Notes: generated by a model from the letters alone, not told the origin. A stretch of DNA of 64,000 nt from Atriophallophorus winterbourni (GCA_013407085.1 JACCGJ010006429.1:1-64000), one strand, 5' to 3'. Positions 41,405-53,234 are shown, counted from the stretch's first letter. Program-made: numbers and translations.

Positions 41405-41580
41405 CTGATTGTTAGCCCAAAGTATTTTCATGTCGACGAAAAACAGTCCATTAGCGAATGGGTGTGTTCTTGGGAGTGAGCAATAATGGCTGCATCGTTG
41501 TCAGCAGCAGCTCACGTATTAGCACATCCTTTACCTCGGTTTGTGCTCTCAATCGGTTCAAGTTGAGGAAATCCGAGACC
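41405..41580 (-). mobile_element. Inverted RTE RT fragment
   Basis: The reverse complement matches 40895-41060 of the adjacent plus-strand RTE copy: AACCGATTGAGAGCACAAAC, GATGCAGCCATTATTGCTCA and CGCTAATGGACTGTTTTTCG are recognisable. It lies within 10 bases of the end of the plus-strand copy. Confidence 0.8.
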
Positions 41581-41649
41581 ATTACATTATACATTACTAC
41601 ATTCCCGAGGCGTTTTTAAATTGAATAACATTAATGGTTTGATTTGCCT

Positions 41650-43335
41650 GCGATGTGACCTTCATCCTCGTGTACGCGAACGATATATCAGAGAGTGTCC
41701 TAGTAAAGCTACGCGGGTTAAATACAAAAAAATCCCCGGGTGCTGATGAAATAACACCATTCATCCTAAAAACAATGCGCCCACGCTCCATTCTCACCAC
41801 TCTCTGACCTTTTCAACCTGTCATTGTGTTGTAGCACGGTTGCTAATGAGTGGAAAAGTGGATTAATCACTCCGATATACAAAGGAGGGAACCGATCTGA
41901 TGTGTCTAACTACAGACCAGTCACGTTATTGCCAGTGGTCTCTAAAGTTCTGGAACGACTTGTAGCTGACGAACTCATTAAACATTTGGAACAAAATAAG
42001 CTGATTTCCATCGCACAGCACGGATTCAGGACAAGACACTCCTGTCTCACCAATCTTCTCATAACTCTTGATAATTGGACTCGAGCCGTGGACGATGGAT
42101 GCCCTATTCATGCGTGTTACTTGGACATGTCTAAAGCTTTTGACCGTGTTAACCACAGCATACTGCTACAAAAATTGGAGCAGCTCGGGGTATGCGGCAG
42201 ACTATTGGCCTGAATAAAGGATTACGTGACTGGTAGAGTTATAAGGGTTAGAGTTGAATAGTGAATAGCTGAATAGTGATCCAGCCCAGTAGAAGTTACA
42301 AGTGGCGTACCTCAAGGCTCAGTCTTGGGGCCAATACTCTTTCTCGTGTACGCGAATGATATACCTGAAATCGTACGCAGAAAAATCATTTTATTTGTGG
42401 ATGATATCAAAGTCTGGACTAGCATACGCACCGTGGAAGATTGCCAAATTCTCCAAAAAGATCTCGAAGCACTTCATAATTGGTCCTTGCGGAACTGCCT
42501 ACCATTCAACATCCAAAAATGTAAAATGTTAAACGTCGGTAAATCATTCGAATTCACATACTCTCTGGGATCTCAGCAACTTTCGTGGGTTACTGAAGAG
42601 AAAGACCTGGGCGTGTGGATTAGCAGTAACTTGAAGTCTTCACGGCAGTGTTCTGTTGAATACAAAAAGTCCTGCCAAAGCTTAGGATTGCTCAGAAGAA
42701 ATCTTTGGTATTTTCTCAAACAGTTACTCCCACGTATAATTAACACCTATATCAGAACAACAATGGAGTATGCTGTTCAAGCATGGTCCCCATGGTTACA
42801 AAAGGACATGACCTTGCTGCAACGGGTATACCACGGCGCTACAAAACTGGTGACCGGGCTATACAACAGGCCATACGAGGAGCGGATTACAACTCTAAAA
42901 CTCTTTGACTTTTCGTACCGTCGTCTCAGGGGTGACTTGATCCTGCTGTTCAACATTCTGCATACAGTGGATCACCCACTTGAACACTTGTTTTATCGGC
43001 AAGAAGCACGTGGTAGCAGATCGCAGGGCTACAAGTTAATTATTCCACACTCCAGATCAAATTGTCGAAGGTTTTTCTTTGCTGTCCGAGTTTGTTTTAT
43101 ATGGAACTCCCTGCCCCCACATATCATTTACGCAACAAGCCTGAACATGTTCAAGGCTGAACTTGACAAGTATATGTTGACCAAATCTAACCTTACACCT
43201 GAATACACGTGCTGACTTTCCATATGGATAAAACATTTGTGTTGTTTTTATGCATTCCCTATATTTTTAATCTGTGGTTACTGTAAAGTATTTGCTTTTT
43301 GGACCATTAAAACTTTGAATTACTTTGAATCCTCC
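41650..43335 (+). mobile_element. CR1 LINE (family 2), 5'-truncated
   Basis: Begins with rearranged RT pieces (41650-41760), then continues as RT from 41830 to the stop at 43215, with the 3' UTR ending at about 43335 in CTTTGAATTACTTTGAATCC. Stops and a small tandem duplication near 42257-42280 (GAATAGT units) break the frame. Confidence 0.85.
41824..43215 (+). pseudogene. CR1 reverse transcriptase (copy at 41.8-43.2 kb)
   Basis: 41824-42213 reads WKSGLITPIYKGGNRSD, NYRPVTLLPV, QHGFRTRHSCLTNLL and ACYLDMSKAFDRVNHS. After stops, 42325-43215 reads GPILFLVYANDIPEIV, FVDDIKVW (catalytic Asp pair intact), LPFNIQKCKMLNVG, EEKDLGVW and the C-terminal LRGDLILLFNILH and IPHSRSNCRRFFFAVRV. The second part is open for 296 codons. 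Catalytic residues are intact; the ORF is broken between 42210 and 42325. Confidence 0.88.
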
Positions 43336-43339
43336 GCGC

Positions 43340-44050
43340 TTTGATTTTTTCGTGGGCCTACCGTCATGGCTTCTGTATATTGCGATCCAGTTCGGTCGTA
43401 TGCTTGTAGCGAGTCACTTACTGTCACTGGTTTGGATATTAAATTATTCTTCAATCGATTTTTGTTAGACATTTATGTTATTAAATTTTTCCAAACACAA
43501 AAATTGGACGCAATTCTCGATCGAATTACCATGGTGTCGGTTGTATATTTGTGCGGATATTATAAAGGGAGAGAATAAACAGATACCACAGATTTATTCG
43601 CTATCGCCCATTGAGGCCATGTCCACTTGAACGTAACCTTTTTGACTGCTATTTCTTCGCGCACCGTTTTGCAGACAAAGTACTGGTTGAATCGTCTTGC
43701 CTTTCTGGGATTATCTAGACCTAGTGTGGAGGGATGAATTGTATTAGTGATGAGTGCTGATCACGAGTTTCAGGATAATTACCAAAAACCACGCTTCGGT
43801 ATAACACAATAGCAGGTCCCGCCTAAATGATCGGCAATGACACGTGATAATTCGGGTTGCGGAAGATGTGCGTGTGAACGGGTCGAGAGAGCGAACAGAG
43901 GAGATGGATGCTATTCATCAAGTTCGCTTAAAGAACGCAATTTGATGAGGGCTTGAATGAATCGGTTGACACGAAATTGACTGAGAAATCAGAACAAAGT
44001 GGCTACCAGTGCAGAAATGTTGAGGTGTGAGTCGTTGTAACTTGATTTGA
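43340..44050. other. No gene recognised
   Basis: Unique-looking sequence between the CR1 tail and the SINE. The 70-codon stretch 43366-43578 has no recognisable feature. Confidence 0.4.
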
Positions 44051-44059
44051 CTGGATGTG

Positions 44060-44275
44060 TGGTTTATATTTGTGACCACTCATCCGTGCCAAGCCCATCG
44101 AACTATTCACAAAGTTGATCACGACGGTCCATAATGGAAGCACTGGACTCGAGTTTCGCTCTTATTTGAGCTTATCAGCAGTGCATATCCTTCGCTTCGG
44201 GGTGGGGTTCGAACCCCCGACCACCATTGTAGTCCCAAGCCTTAACGACCTGGGCTACCGTCCACCGTTTGACCG
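44060..44275 (-). mobile_element. tRNA-derived SINE
   Basis: The minus strand from about 44268 reads GGTAGCCCAGGTCGTTAAGG (A-box-like), then GGTCGGGGGTTCGAACCCC with a perfect B box (GGTTCGAACCC), a tRNA-type RNA polymerase III promoter. A non-tRNA body follows (GATATGCACTGCTGATAAGC ... AAACTCGAGTCCAGTGCTTC ... CGTCGTGATCAACTTTGTGA ... ATGAGTGGTCAC). The body recurs at 53235-53345. No CCA-ready acceptor stem is evident, so it is a SINE head, not a tRNA gene. Confidence 0.65.
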
Positions 44276-44339
44276 ATCGCAATTAAGCGTTTATGAACTG
44301 TTCTCCAGACTGGATGTGTGGTGTTTGTTGCTTGTCTAG

Positions 44340-45070
44340 TGACTAATAAAACGCGATGGACTACGTGGGCTTCCCTTGCGCTCTGAGATTCGTGGGTGAA
44401 CCTGGGTAGCATCTCCCCGTATGAATCAGGATACAATCGATAAATGTGTGTGAAATGTGATTAATGTTGGACCCATTGCTTTAATGACTATGCAAACAAG
44501 TAACGGATTATAAACAGATATGCTATTTAGCTTCCAGTTACCTCACCTAATAGTTTTTACTCTTTCTCCACCTATTACGTTAGGTCTAAAACATGTATTC
44601 AGTACCTATGGAAACCATGCTTAAGTTGGTTGCTTATTTTGCTACCCTTTTGAACAACTATATACTATTTTCTTTGATCTGAAAAATGTAAGGCATTTTT
44701 ATTATATCATAATATTAATTATGCCTTGTTGTCGTTACGCTTTATATTCTTCATTCAGAAACATTTATCAGGTCCAGGGCATAAATGTTGGTAATTCCTG
44801 TCACATCATTTCGGTGCGTTGGCAAACTAAACGTGCCTATCTATTGTTTTAATTCAAGTTTATCTCAAGGCCGTCATTCCTCGACTTCGGTCTCCTGATT
44901 ATTGTTCGAGGGTTCGACTCATTCTTATCATACTCAGACCATTTAATTGTCCAGATGCTGAACATCTGCTTCAATACGACGAGTTTATTTCGGTGTTGCT
45001 TCCTTTGCGTTTTGTGTGCAAATATAAATTTCCAATGTTTACATTACGAAGTTTGTTTGATCACAGAAGT
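44340..45070. other. No gene recognised
   Basis: AT-rich, with no supported ORF or repeat. Confidence 0.4.
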
Positions 45071-45865
45071 ATAGCTCGACTTGATGCGAAAAAACAATGA
45101 TTGCACAGTTGGTTTAATTTTGAATTTAATGGTTGACCTGGTTCACTTGAAAAATAATTTTGTATATCCTGGTTCAACTATTTACTATTACCTCCAAATA
45201 GTCGATGAAATTCAACAGTGGATTGGTAGAACAACTGTCAACTTGTCACGTTTAATCTCATGTGCCTGGAACAACAGCCAGCTGATCGTGAAGACAAAAG
45301 TGATGGTATATAACGCGTGAGTCCTAAATTGTCGGTCGTGTAAAAGTGGAACCTGGACCATCTATGTAAGACGCTAACTTCTGGTGAATGCTTTAGTTTT
45401 ACTAAGCATGTTTCTCATCTTAAACATGTGGTCTATTAAGAAAGTGGTAAATGCTGAAGTGTTCTCTGAAACCGGATTTACAGAATAGATTCATTCGATT
45501 GGAACAGCATCGGCCAAGGTGGATGGTTCATCTGTATCGAATAAGAATTTATCGTGATCCGAAAGTTGTAGAGTTGAAATTATGAAGTCAGCCCTTTGGC
45601 AAGCCACAGTTGCGGTCAAACGAAGCTTGTAAGATGGATACGAAAGCAATTAGCTTTGACCTTACGAGTTTGAAGAATTTGCTCTTGACCGTTCACTTTG
45701 AAAGTATTGTGTGGCGCAGTTTCTGCAAGCTAGGGTGGTGCATATACTGCTCTCGGATGATGAACGTAGATCAGGACGTCAGCGTACAGGAGCCGCTGAT
45801 CGATTGAGTATCGGATATCCTCGTGAACGCTGTGGATGATATTGTTCCCGCCGAATAGACACTTA
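45071..45865 (+). mobile_element. Old RTE LINE C-terminal remnant
   Basis: Colinear with 63010-63740 but strongly diverged: VYPGSTIYYYLQ, QWIGRTTVNLSRLISCAWNN and VKTKVMVYNA match GSTIADNLSL, IGRAAVILSRLNSRVW and VKTKMMVYSA of the better copy. Later parts (CAGCATCGGCCAAGGTGGAT, GAAAGTATTGTGTGGCG) follow the same order. It ends near 45865 in the CCCGCCGAATAGAC block. Confidence 0.75.
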
Positions 45866-45869
45866 TAAT

Positions 45870-46440
45870 CATGTTGTGATATGAAATTAACATAGTCGTT
45901 ATTGATTGAATATCATAAACCGCGAAAATATATGTTTAATTTTTCGCCAGAGAGCTAACCCTGGGTGATGATCACCTACATTTGTCCCTTTATGGAACAT
46001 TAAGTCCAAGCCTAAGTATTATAGCTACAGAACGATATGGCTGCAACATATGGACGGTTGAGTAACCGCTTACAAAGAAGGCATAACATGAACTCGACCA
46101 GCCAGCGTAATTCATGGTGAACGGACAGACAAGCCATATAAGAACCGAAAAAATTTCCCCTGTGTTTGGACCTGTGGTGTCAAACTTTCGGCCGTGCTGT
46201 TTGTTTGACTGTTTTGCAGGGAAAATTTTCTTTCTAACGAATGCTTGATATATGTAACACCAATAAACTAGGAGCGTTCTATTATGTTTAGTTTCGATTT
46301 AGGCTGTTTTGCAATCTACTGCAACAACTCTAACACCATGTTACATTTAATCTGTTTTCTTTTCGATATCGTTCTTGCAAATCTAATAAAAGGCAACTTC
46401 TTTGCTGAAACTTGTAAAAGCTGTTCGTTTTTTGGTATTT
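45870..46440. other. No gene recognised
   Basis: No supported ORF, RNA gene or known repeat in this stretch. Confidence 0.4.
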
Positions 46441-46463
46441 GTTGAACTGACATTGCTGCGGTA

Positions 46464-46498
46464 GGACGTTTCGTCATCAAACTAGATGACATCGTCGG
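46464..46498 (-). ncRNA. Degenerate hammerhead-ribozyme-like motif
   Basis: The minus strand reads CCGACGA, a six-base-pair stem (GTCATC / GATGAC) around TAGTTT, then GAAAC and GTCC. This is the hammerhead layout seen at 53529-53563, but the first core box has two changes from CTGATGA, so it is presumably inactive. It probably marks a solo Penelope-like terminal fragment. Confidence 0.5.
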
Positions 46499-46589
46499 TT
46501 GAGCTTCTTACACAATTATCGTAATCGTCGTGTCTTCTGAGAATTATTGTGATGCTCACAGCACCCTCACGTACGCAGGTAATTCAACG

Positions 46590-46870
46590 TTTTAATGGTC
46601 TAAAAAGCAAATATTTTACAGTAACCACAGATTAAAAATATAGGGAATGCATAAAAACAACACAAATGTTTTATCCATATGGAAAGTCAGCACGTGTATT
46701 CAGGTACAAGGTTGGATTTGGTCAACATATACTTGTCAAGTTCAGTCTTGTTCTGGCTTGTTGCGCAAATGATATGTGGGGGCAGGGAGTTCCTATAAAA
46801 CAAACTCTGACAGCAAAGAAGAAGAAATTGACTATTTTCGTACACACGAATTTTCAGCTGTTACAATAAT
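46590..46870 (-). mobile_element. CR1 LINE 3'-end fragment
   Basis: The reverse complement matches 43075-43300: the end of the CR1 C-terminal domain (GAACTCCCTGCCCCCACATA), CACGTGCTGACTTTCCATAT and GGTTACTGTAAAATATTTGC. A 5'-truncated CR1 copy. Confidence 0.75.
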
Positions 46871-46959
46871 TTCACCACAAATTTAAAAAAATGATAAACA
46901 AGTCCCGACATCGAGTTACAATTTGTCGACTGAACGATGTTTCTTGTCCGTCTTAATTG

Positions 46960-48590
46960 ATTGATTCAAGATTCACGAATTTATGGTCACAAAAAGCACA
47001 TAGCTTCACAATTACCATATCATAGTAAATATACGTTCAGGAAATAGGTATAAAATAAACATGTAATGTCAAGTATAGTCAAGTTGTATAGTTACCATGA
47101 GTCAATATGCAGGTGTCGTCAAATCGTTATGCAACATATAAGTATCCAAATTTCGAATAAACGTTCCGATGCTGGGAGAGATGACAAGAGTTTCGGGTAG
47201 GGAATTCCAAAGGAAACAGACACGTACACAATAAAAATATCGGCGACAGCTGATCCGGGAGTGGGGAATTTGCAGTGTCGCTGAGTGGCTGCGTGTATGA
47301 CGTGAATCACGGTATTCGAATAAATGTTTTAAGGGATGATGTGGGGTATTCAATATTTTATATGTCAGTATGACATCGCTTCGAAGGCTTCTTTGGAGGG
47401 GAGTGGGAAGCCTCAGTTTTTTCAATCGTTCCTCGTACGCTAGTTTACGGAAACCTCTTACGAGTTTGGTTGCGCGATGGTATATTTTGTCAAGCAATAT
47501 TATATCCTTTTTTAACCACGGAGTCCAAGCTTGTGATGCATGTTCTATGGTTGGAATTATATAGGCGTTCATGATGGTGGGCAACGTTCCAGGCGAGAAG
47601 GTTCTGAAAATCCGTCGCAGCATACCTCACAATGCAGGCTGTTCTTCAGGCTGCCGCATATCCAGACTCCAAGATCCCTTTCCGAAAATCAAAATCATCT
47701 GCCCAGGGTGATATTGGGACTGGAATGGCTTATTAATTTGCAACACCTTGCATTTTTGGATATTGAATGGCAAATTATTCCGTACCGACCATTCGTGTAG
47801 AGCATCTAGATCACGTTGCAGCTGTACACAGTCCGCAATTGTTTTTATCCGGGTCCAAAGTTTAATGTCATCAGCAAAAATAATCACCTTGCATGCGAGC
47901 GTCTCTGGTAGGTCGTTGATGTAAGCCAAGAAAAGTACTGGCCCGAGGACTGAACATTGCGGTACGCCACTAGAGGCATTAATAGCCTGTGATAGTACCC
48001 CGTTGATTCGAACGATCGCCTTACGCATACTGAGGTAACTTTCAAGCCATAGGAGTAGCTGTCCGCTGAAACCCATCTGCTTTAGCTTTTGTATTAGTCG
48101 AAAGTGATCAACTCGGTCAAAAGCTTTAGACATGTCCAGATAACAAGCGTGGATGGTAGCTCCTTCGTCAACCGATTGGGTCCAGTCATTTAAAACCGTC
48201 AAAAGGTTTGTCAAGCATGAGCGAGATTTGCGAAAACCATGCTGCGCTACAGATAGCATATTTTGTGATTCCACGTGATGAACTATATTTTCTGTCACTA
48301 TACGCTCTAGTACTTTGAATATCACATGAAGTAGGGTAACAGGACGGTAGTTTGCCGGATCTGAATCTCTACTGCCTGTGTAGATAGGTGAAATTACCCC
48401 TGTCTTCCACTCTGTTGACATACGATCCAGTTTACTAGCAAAAGTTTTTGGGTCAAACGTTTCACTGCAAGTCCCGGTATCTCGTACTTCGTTCTAAAGT
48501 GCACGTCCAAATTTGACCTCAGTTGATCCGAAAATCTTTGATGCATTTTACCCTTGGATAAATTAATTGTATGCACGGCCGATTTGAAGG
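46960..48590 (-). mobile_element. CR1 LINE, 5'-truncated
   Basis: Minus-strand RT from about 48440 to 47102, then 3' UTR ending near 46960 (GCTTTTTGTGACCATAAATT then GTGAATCTTGAATC). One frameshift near 47625 separates two long open parts. Confidence 0.85.
47102..48421 (-). pseudogene. CR1 reverse transcriptase (copy at 47.1-48.4 kb)
   Basis: 48421-47627 (264 codons) carries WKTGVISPIYTG, NYRPVTLLHV, ACYLDMSKAFDRVDHF, SGVPQCSVLGPVLFLAYIND (Cys in place of Gly in the usual PQGSVLGP) and IIFADDIKLW. 47623-47102 (173 codons) is the C-terminal domain with LRSDVILTYKILN and IPHSRISCRRYFYCVRVCF. One frameshift joins them. The FADD catalytic box is intact. Confidence 0.88.
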
Positions 48591-48594
48591 CCCT

Positions 48595-48720
48595 GCATAG
48601 ATTAAAAATATTGGGTGTGTATAGCAAGTACAAATTGGTTTTGTCAGTGTGGAAAGTCATCTTATGTATTGAGTTGGGACGTTGGATTTGGTCATCATAT
48701 ATTTGTCATGTGCTTCCGTC
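48595..48720 (-). mobile_element. CR1 3'-UTR fragment
   Basis: The reverse complement reads ATGACTTTCCACACTGACAA and CACCCAATATTTTTAATCTA, matching the 3' UTR at 43215-43280. A separate truncated insertion next to the CR1 copy at 46960-48590. Confidence 0.6.
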
Positions 48721-48899
48721 TTGCATTTAGAACGTCATATATTACTTATTAATAAAATCTGAACAAAAATCAACCATTCCGCATTTATTGGAATGTTGAA
48801 AAAATATCCCAAACAGTTACCGGTGCTGCATTGCACTTACTGTGAGACTTAACTTAGCTCCCACATGAAACCTAAATTTCAATTTGCAAATGAGGATTT

Positions 48900-49200
48900 C
48901 TCCTCGAATACGCAAATATGATTGTCAAGTTCAGACTTGGATATCTTCAGGCCTTTTACACAAAGGATGTTTGGTGGCAGAGATTTCCAGATGAAACAAA
49001 CTCAGGCAGCAAAGAAGAACCCTGTACAATTTGATCTGGAGTGAGGAATGTTTAACTTGTAACCGTAGGATCTGCTATCCCTGTGCTTCTTGCCGATAAA
49101 ACGTGCGTTTACGTGGGTGAGGCACTATATGCACAGTGTTGATCAAAAAGATCAACTCACCCCTGATACGGCGATACGAAAAGTCAAATAGGTTCTAAGT
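48900..49200 (-). mobile_element. CR1 C-terminal coding fragment
   Basis: The reverse complement is colinear with 42905-43180 (TTTTCGTATCGCCGTATCAG, CATCTGGAAATCTCTGCCAC), with several indels. Truncated at both ends. Confidence 0.7.
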
Positions 49201-49310
49201 TTTTAATTCTTTTTTCGCATGGCCTGTTTTTGTAGTCCGGTCACCAATTTTGTAGCGCAGATTTTTACAAGTTGCATCAAGGCATACTCTTCTTCAGCCA
49301 TGGGAACCGT

Positions 49311-49440
49311 GCTTTAACAGCACCACAATATAATGGTGATTTTGATGCCTTGAGCACTTGACCGAGAATCACTCTATGATAAACTGCTAATTCGTTGTAC
49401 GAACCCAATGGAACTGTGGCTTTCAATAATAAAATTGCTC
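49311..49440 (+). repeat. Dispersed repeat family 2, copy 3
   Basis: GCCTTGAGCACTTGACCGAG, AATCACTCTATGAT and TTCGTTGTACGAACCCAATG match 28780-28860 in order. Confidence 0.55.
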
Positions 49441-50449
49441 ATATAACAAATAATTTGCGATCGAACAATGGTGTATTGCATTCAAACCATTTTGCAGTAA
49501 ATAGTAGTATTTGATAGTGTAAGTTAGCGTCTACAATTGTTCCACTTAATCTGTATATATGTTTAAGTGGGATTGACAATGAGGAGGCAGAATCTGAACT
49601 TAGATAACTCACGCGATTAGTTGTAAAAGCTCGCACAAATTCACCATTACCCACCCCCAGGTGAGTTGTAAGCAAAAGCTTTATTCCATGCAACTTAGAT
49701 CTTGCCTGTACTGGGATAACTAAAGCCGTCTCTGGATTCATTGTATCGACATGCAACTATAATATTAAGTCCTTAAATTATCACAGCAGCAAAGCAAGAA
49801 TGTTTGAGAACTTCTATCATCATACAATGGAGTTGGCCGTGTGTTAGAGTAACTTTCATCGCCATGAACAATTAGTCAAGCCGTAACTTCCAGATTTTAT
49901 ACAGCAACGCATACGAAATCCCCAAACATTAACCTATACAAGTTGCACACATACCATTATTAAAGCCTTCAAATGCTTTGGGTACACCATATTCCCGTTT
50001 GGGGCATTTCCGTAACCCTTTCTTTAAGAATCTGTTCTATTTTGAACTCTTCACCCAAAGAAAGCATCTGCTTTGAATCCAATGCCAATTTTACTGCGAA
50101 GCGCAAGGCATCTGCGCTACGCGATTTGTTATACTAATGTGTGTATTGAACAATATATGTGAGCAAATTGTTCGTCTTTTTAGAATTTAACACTTTTTGC
50201 AATCAGGTTGTGGTATTCTGAACCACATACTGGCAAAATCTATCTAACCAACAAGCAACAAGCTACGTCACACAAAGCCATCAATCACTGAAGCGAGAAT
50301 CATTTGTATAATCAGTGCTACTAAAATGTTGAGATTCTCCTTACTGGTGGAATTCTGTTCCTCTTCTGCTCAGTGTAACTCCGCGATGACGTAAATGTCA
50401 TTTCCGCTTTGTTGCACGCAACAATCACACATCAATGAGTTCGATTCAT
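49441..50449. other. No gene recognised
   Basis: The 105-codon minus-strand stretch at 49756-49439 shows no recognisable domain, and its surroundings are repeat-rich; I do not call it a gene. Confidence 0.4.
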
Positions 50450-52636
50450 AGTAAAAATATTCACGTACACTTCGAATTGATCAACTTCGTACATCAGTAT
50501 TTTCAATGCGGATGTGCATCGTTCTTGGGTAAACTTCATAGAGAAGCTGTGTGATGGAATAAACCTACATTCCAGATTTGTGCCAAAGACAGCGAAAAAA
50601 CGATTTACCTTCACATTGAGAAGCCGCACAAGGAAGTGGATTAAGATACGCAACGATGCATGGAGAAACTATGTCCAGAATCCGATGCCATATAATTAGG
50701 AATCATATTGTCTGTTGAGGAGCAAGGTCACCGCTCTTATCACCGAGGACAAGCAGTCTCACCAGGCAAGACTACTGACCATAATGGAGCGGTACCCCAA
50801 AGTCTTGTACCAGATCGTTAACACTACATCAAAAATTAAGCCAGGAATCTCAGCACTACGCACACCTCATGGTCTAACTACGACTGCGTCCGAGGCTGCC
50901 GAAGTTCTTGCAGGTTACTACTCCAAAGTTTTTAGCCCCAAGGAATCAGTGCATCTTACGCAGCTTTCGATCGGCTTTTCGAATGAAATACTAAATGAAA
51001 TCTCAATAAACAATGAGTGTGTCATGCTCAAACTTCTTCGTTTGAATACCGCAAAGTCACCAGGAGCAGATGGAATCACTCCTTTTATCCTCAAACGATG
51101 CGCATCCTCATTGTGTGGTCCACTCAGCACGTTATTCCAAATTTCGCTCGAAAATAGTATCGTTCTCGCGGAATGGAAATCTGGCATCATCACATCATTC
51201 TACAAGGGCGGGAGTCGATCTAACACTGCGAACTATAGACCAGTTACGTTGTTGCCAGTAATTTCTAAATTGCTAGAAAGTTTTGTAGCGGAAAAGATCA
51301 CTTATCACCTCGAAAACAGTAGACTGCTTGCGACTGAACAGCACGGTTTCAGGAAATATCACTCATGTCTATCTAACCTCTTGCTGACCTTAAACGACTG
51401 GACTGAGTGTGTGGACAATGGTTACTCCATCCACGCATGCTTTTTAGACATGTCAAAGGCTTTCGACCGCGTCAATCATAGTATTTTAATCCAGAAACTT
51501 GAATTGCACGGGATAACAGGAAAACTTCTTGCTTGGCTAGAAAACTGTTTACGCGACAGGATTGCCCAAGTCAGAGTTGACGGTGCCTTATCGAAATCAC
51601 TTAAAATTACGAACGGAGTGCCCTAGGGTTCGGTCCTTGGACCGATTTTGTTTTTGATCTACGCAAACGACATTCCCGAGCGTGTTAAATGCAAGATTAT
51701 GTTATTTGCAGACGATAAAAAGCTTGGAGAAGCATACGTACAAATGATGACTGTGAAACTTTGCAGAAGTATCTAAACACATTGCACCATTGGTCTCTGA
51801 GAAACAAACTACCCTTCAACTTCCAAAAGTGCAAGGTGTTAAACATTGGCAAGACTGTGAATTACAACTACAATCTTGGGTACCACCAACTCGCCTGGAC
51901 AACTGAAGAGAAGGATTTGGGTGTTTGAACCAGTTCAAGTCTGAAGACTTCACTGCAGTGCAAAGCGGCTTACAAAAAGGCGTCACAAATATTGGCATTA
52001 TTGAGACAAATTTTCGGCAGATTCTCCAATCAATCAGTACCCCGTATCATGAACACCTATCTGAGACCAGCGATGGAGTACGTTGCTCAGGCTTGGTCAC
52101 CCTGGATTCAGAAAGACATAAATCTTCTGCAGCGTATTTACCACCGAACCACAAAGCTTGTACCCGGACTAGCTGCTAAACCATATGAAGAACGTTTGAG
52201 GAGTCCCAATCTTTTCGACTTTAGCTGTCGTCGACTAAGAGGTGACCTCATACTGATGTACAACATTATGCACGTCCCTAACCATCCCTTGTCCAAACTT
52301 TTCACACGCTCGCCACCCCGTGCCAGTCGGAAACATGAACTTTCAGTGCTTATTCCCACTTCAAGACTGAAATGCCGAAGATATTCGTATGCTGTACGTG
52401 TAAGTTTCACATGGAACACCCTCCCCTCCACTGTTACACACTCAGCCAACCTGGATATTTTTAAAGCTAATTTGGACAAATACTTGAGAGACAATCCAAA
52501 TTTTGATACGATTCACCTTACATGAGTTTCCCTGTTCTTCTTCTTCTTTATTGTATATACCTCATAACTCCATCCTATGGTTATTGTTTAGCTAAATGCT
52601 TTTTAGACCATTACAACTTTGAATCACTTTGAATCA
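50450..52636 (+). mobile_element. CR1 LINE, RT half
   Basis: From the endonuclease-RT linker (about 50450) through a complete RT to the stop at 52525 and 3' UTR. It ends near 52636 with TTTGAATCACTTTGAATCAC. Stops at 50697 and 51624 and frameshifts near 51720-52000 inactivate it. It is the longest family-2 CR1 copy in the window. Confidence 0.87.
50514..52525 (+). pseudogene. CR1 linker and reverse transcriptase (copy at 50.5-52.5 kb)
   Basis: 50514-50699 reads LRSRTRKWIKIRNDAW, the basic linker block. 50715-51626 (303 codons) has TAKSPGADGITPFILKRC, FYKGGSRSNTANYRPVTLLP and CFLDMSKAFDRVNHSILIQK, ending at a premature stop inside the GVPQGSVLGP motif. IMLFADD follows near 51700-51720, then a frame loss. 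51992-52525 (177 codons) is the C-terminal domain with RLRGDLILMYNIMH and LKCRRYSYAVRVSF. Confidence 0.88.
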
Positions 52637-52639
52637 CAA

Positions 52640-53230
52640 TGCGTTCAAATGTTTCGCTTGGTATGCACCACAATTTTCGGATTTATGATAGTGTTTTTTT
52701 GCGGGCATTTTCATTATATAAATTTCTTCTTGGGTCCTCGTTGTTTAAAGGGTCAGAATTTATGTCATGTTTCCTTCGCACGAAGTTGTACAGGAATTTC
52801 ACTCGAGTAGGAAAGGAGAATGTGTATCGTCGTTGTATCTTGGAGCAAGTTTGTGACTGATCAGTATAATAATCAAGGTGCATGAAGCCTGGTACGTGTG
52901 AGGATTCGGTAATCAGGCAAAGTGGTCAACCGAACAACACACAAGAAAATAATTAAGGTACCAGGAGCATCGAGCGATCTTAATTTCACCCGTCTATCTT
53001 ATGAAGCTCAACACCTACCATAACTTGTGCAGTCTTTAGCCCGCTTATGATTTGTTAAGTCAGCGCACATCAAACCTGATCCCTGTTTTTACTGGCACCC
53101 TTGGTCTGATGAAAATACTGTGTGAGAAACTGTTCTAACCTATTCTTTCTTTTTCATGTTTATCGCAGTTTTCTATAGATTGACAGTACCCACACTTTAC
53201 ACGCGGGTGTTATAAGGCAATACAATGAAG
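52640..53230. other. No gene recognised
   Basis: AT-rich; two short overlapping open stretches at 52619-52860 have no recognisable domain. Confidence 0.4.
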
Positions 53231-53234
53231 AATG

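Noticed and set aside
44195..44275. A tRNA gene on the minus strand
   Set aside because: The B box is perfect but no seven-pair acceptor stem closes the molecule, and a non-tRNA body continues directly from the T arm and recurs elsewhere. A SINE head fits better.
49439..49756. 105-codon minus-strand ORF
   Set aside because: No recognisable motif, no splice or expression signal that can be judged by eye, and repeat-rich surroundings.
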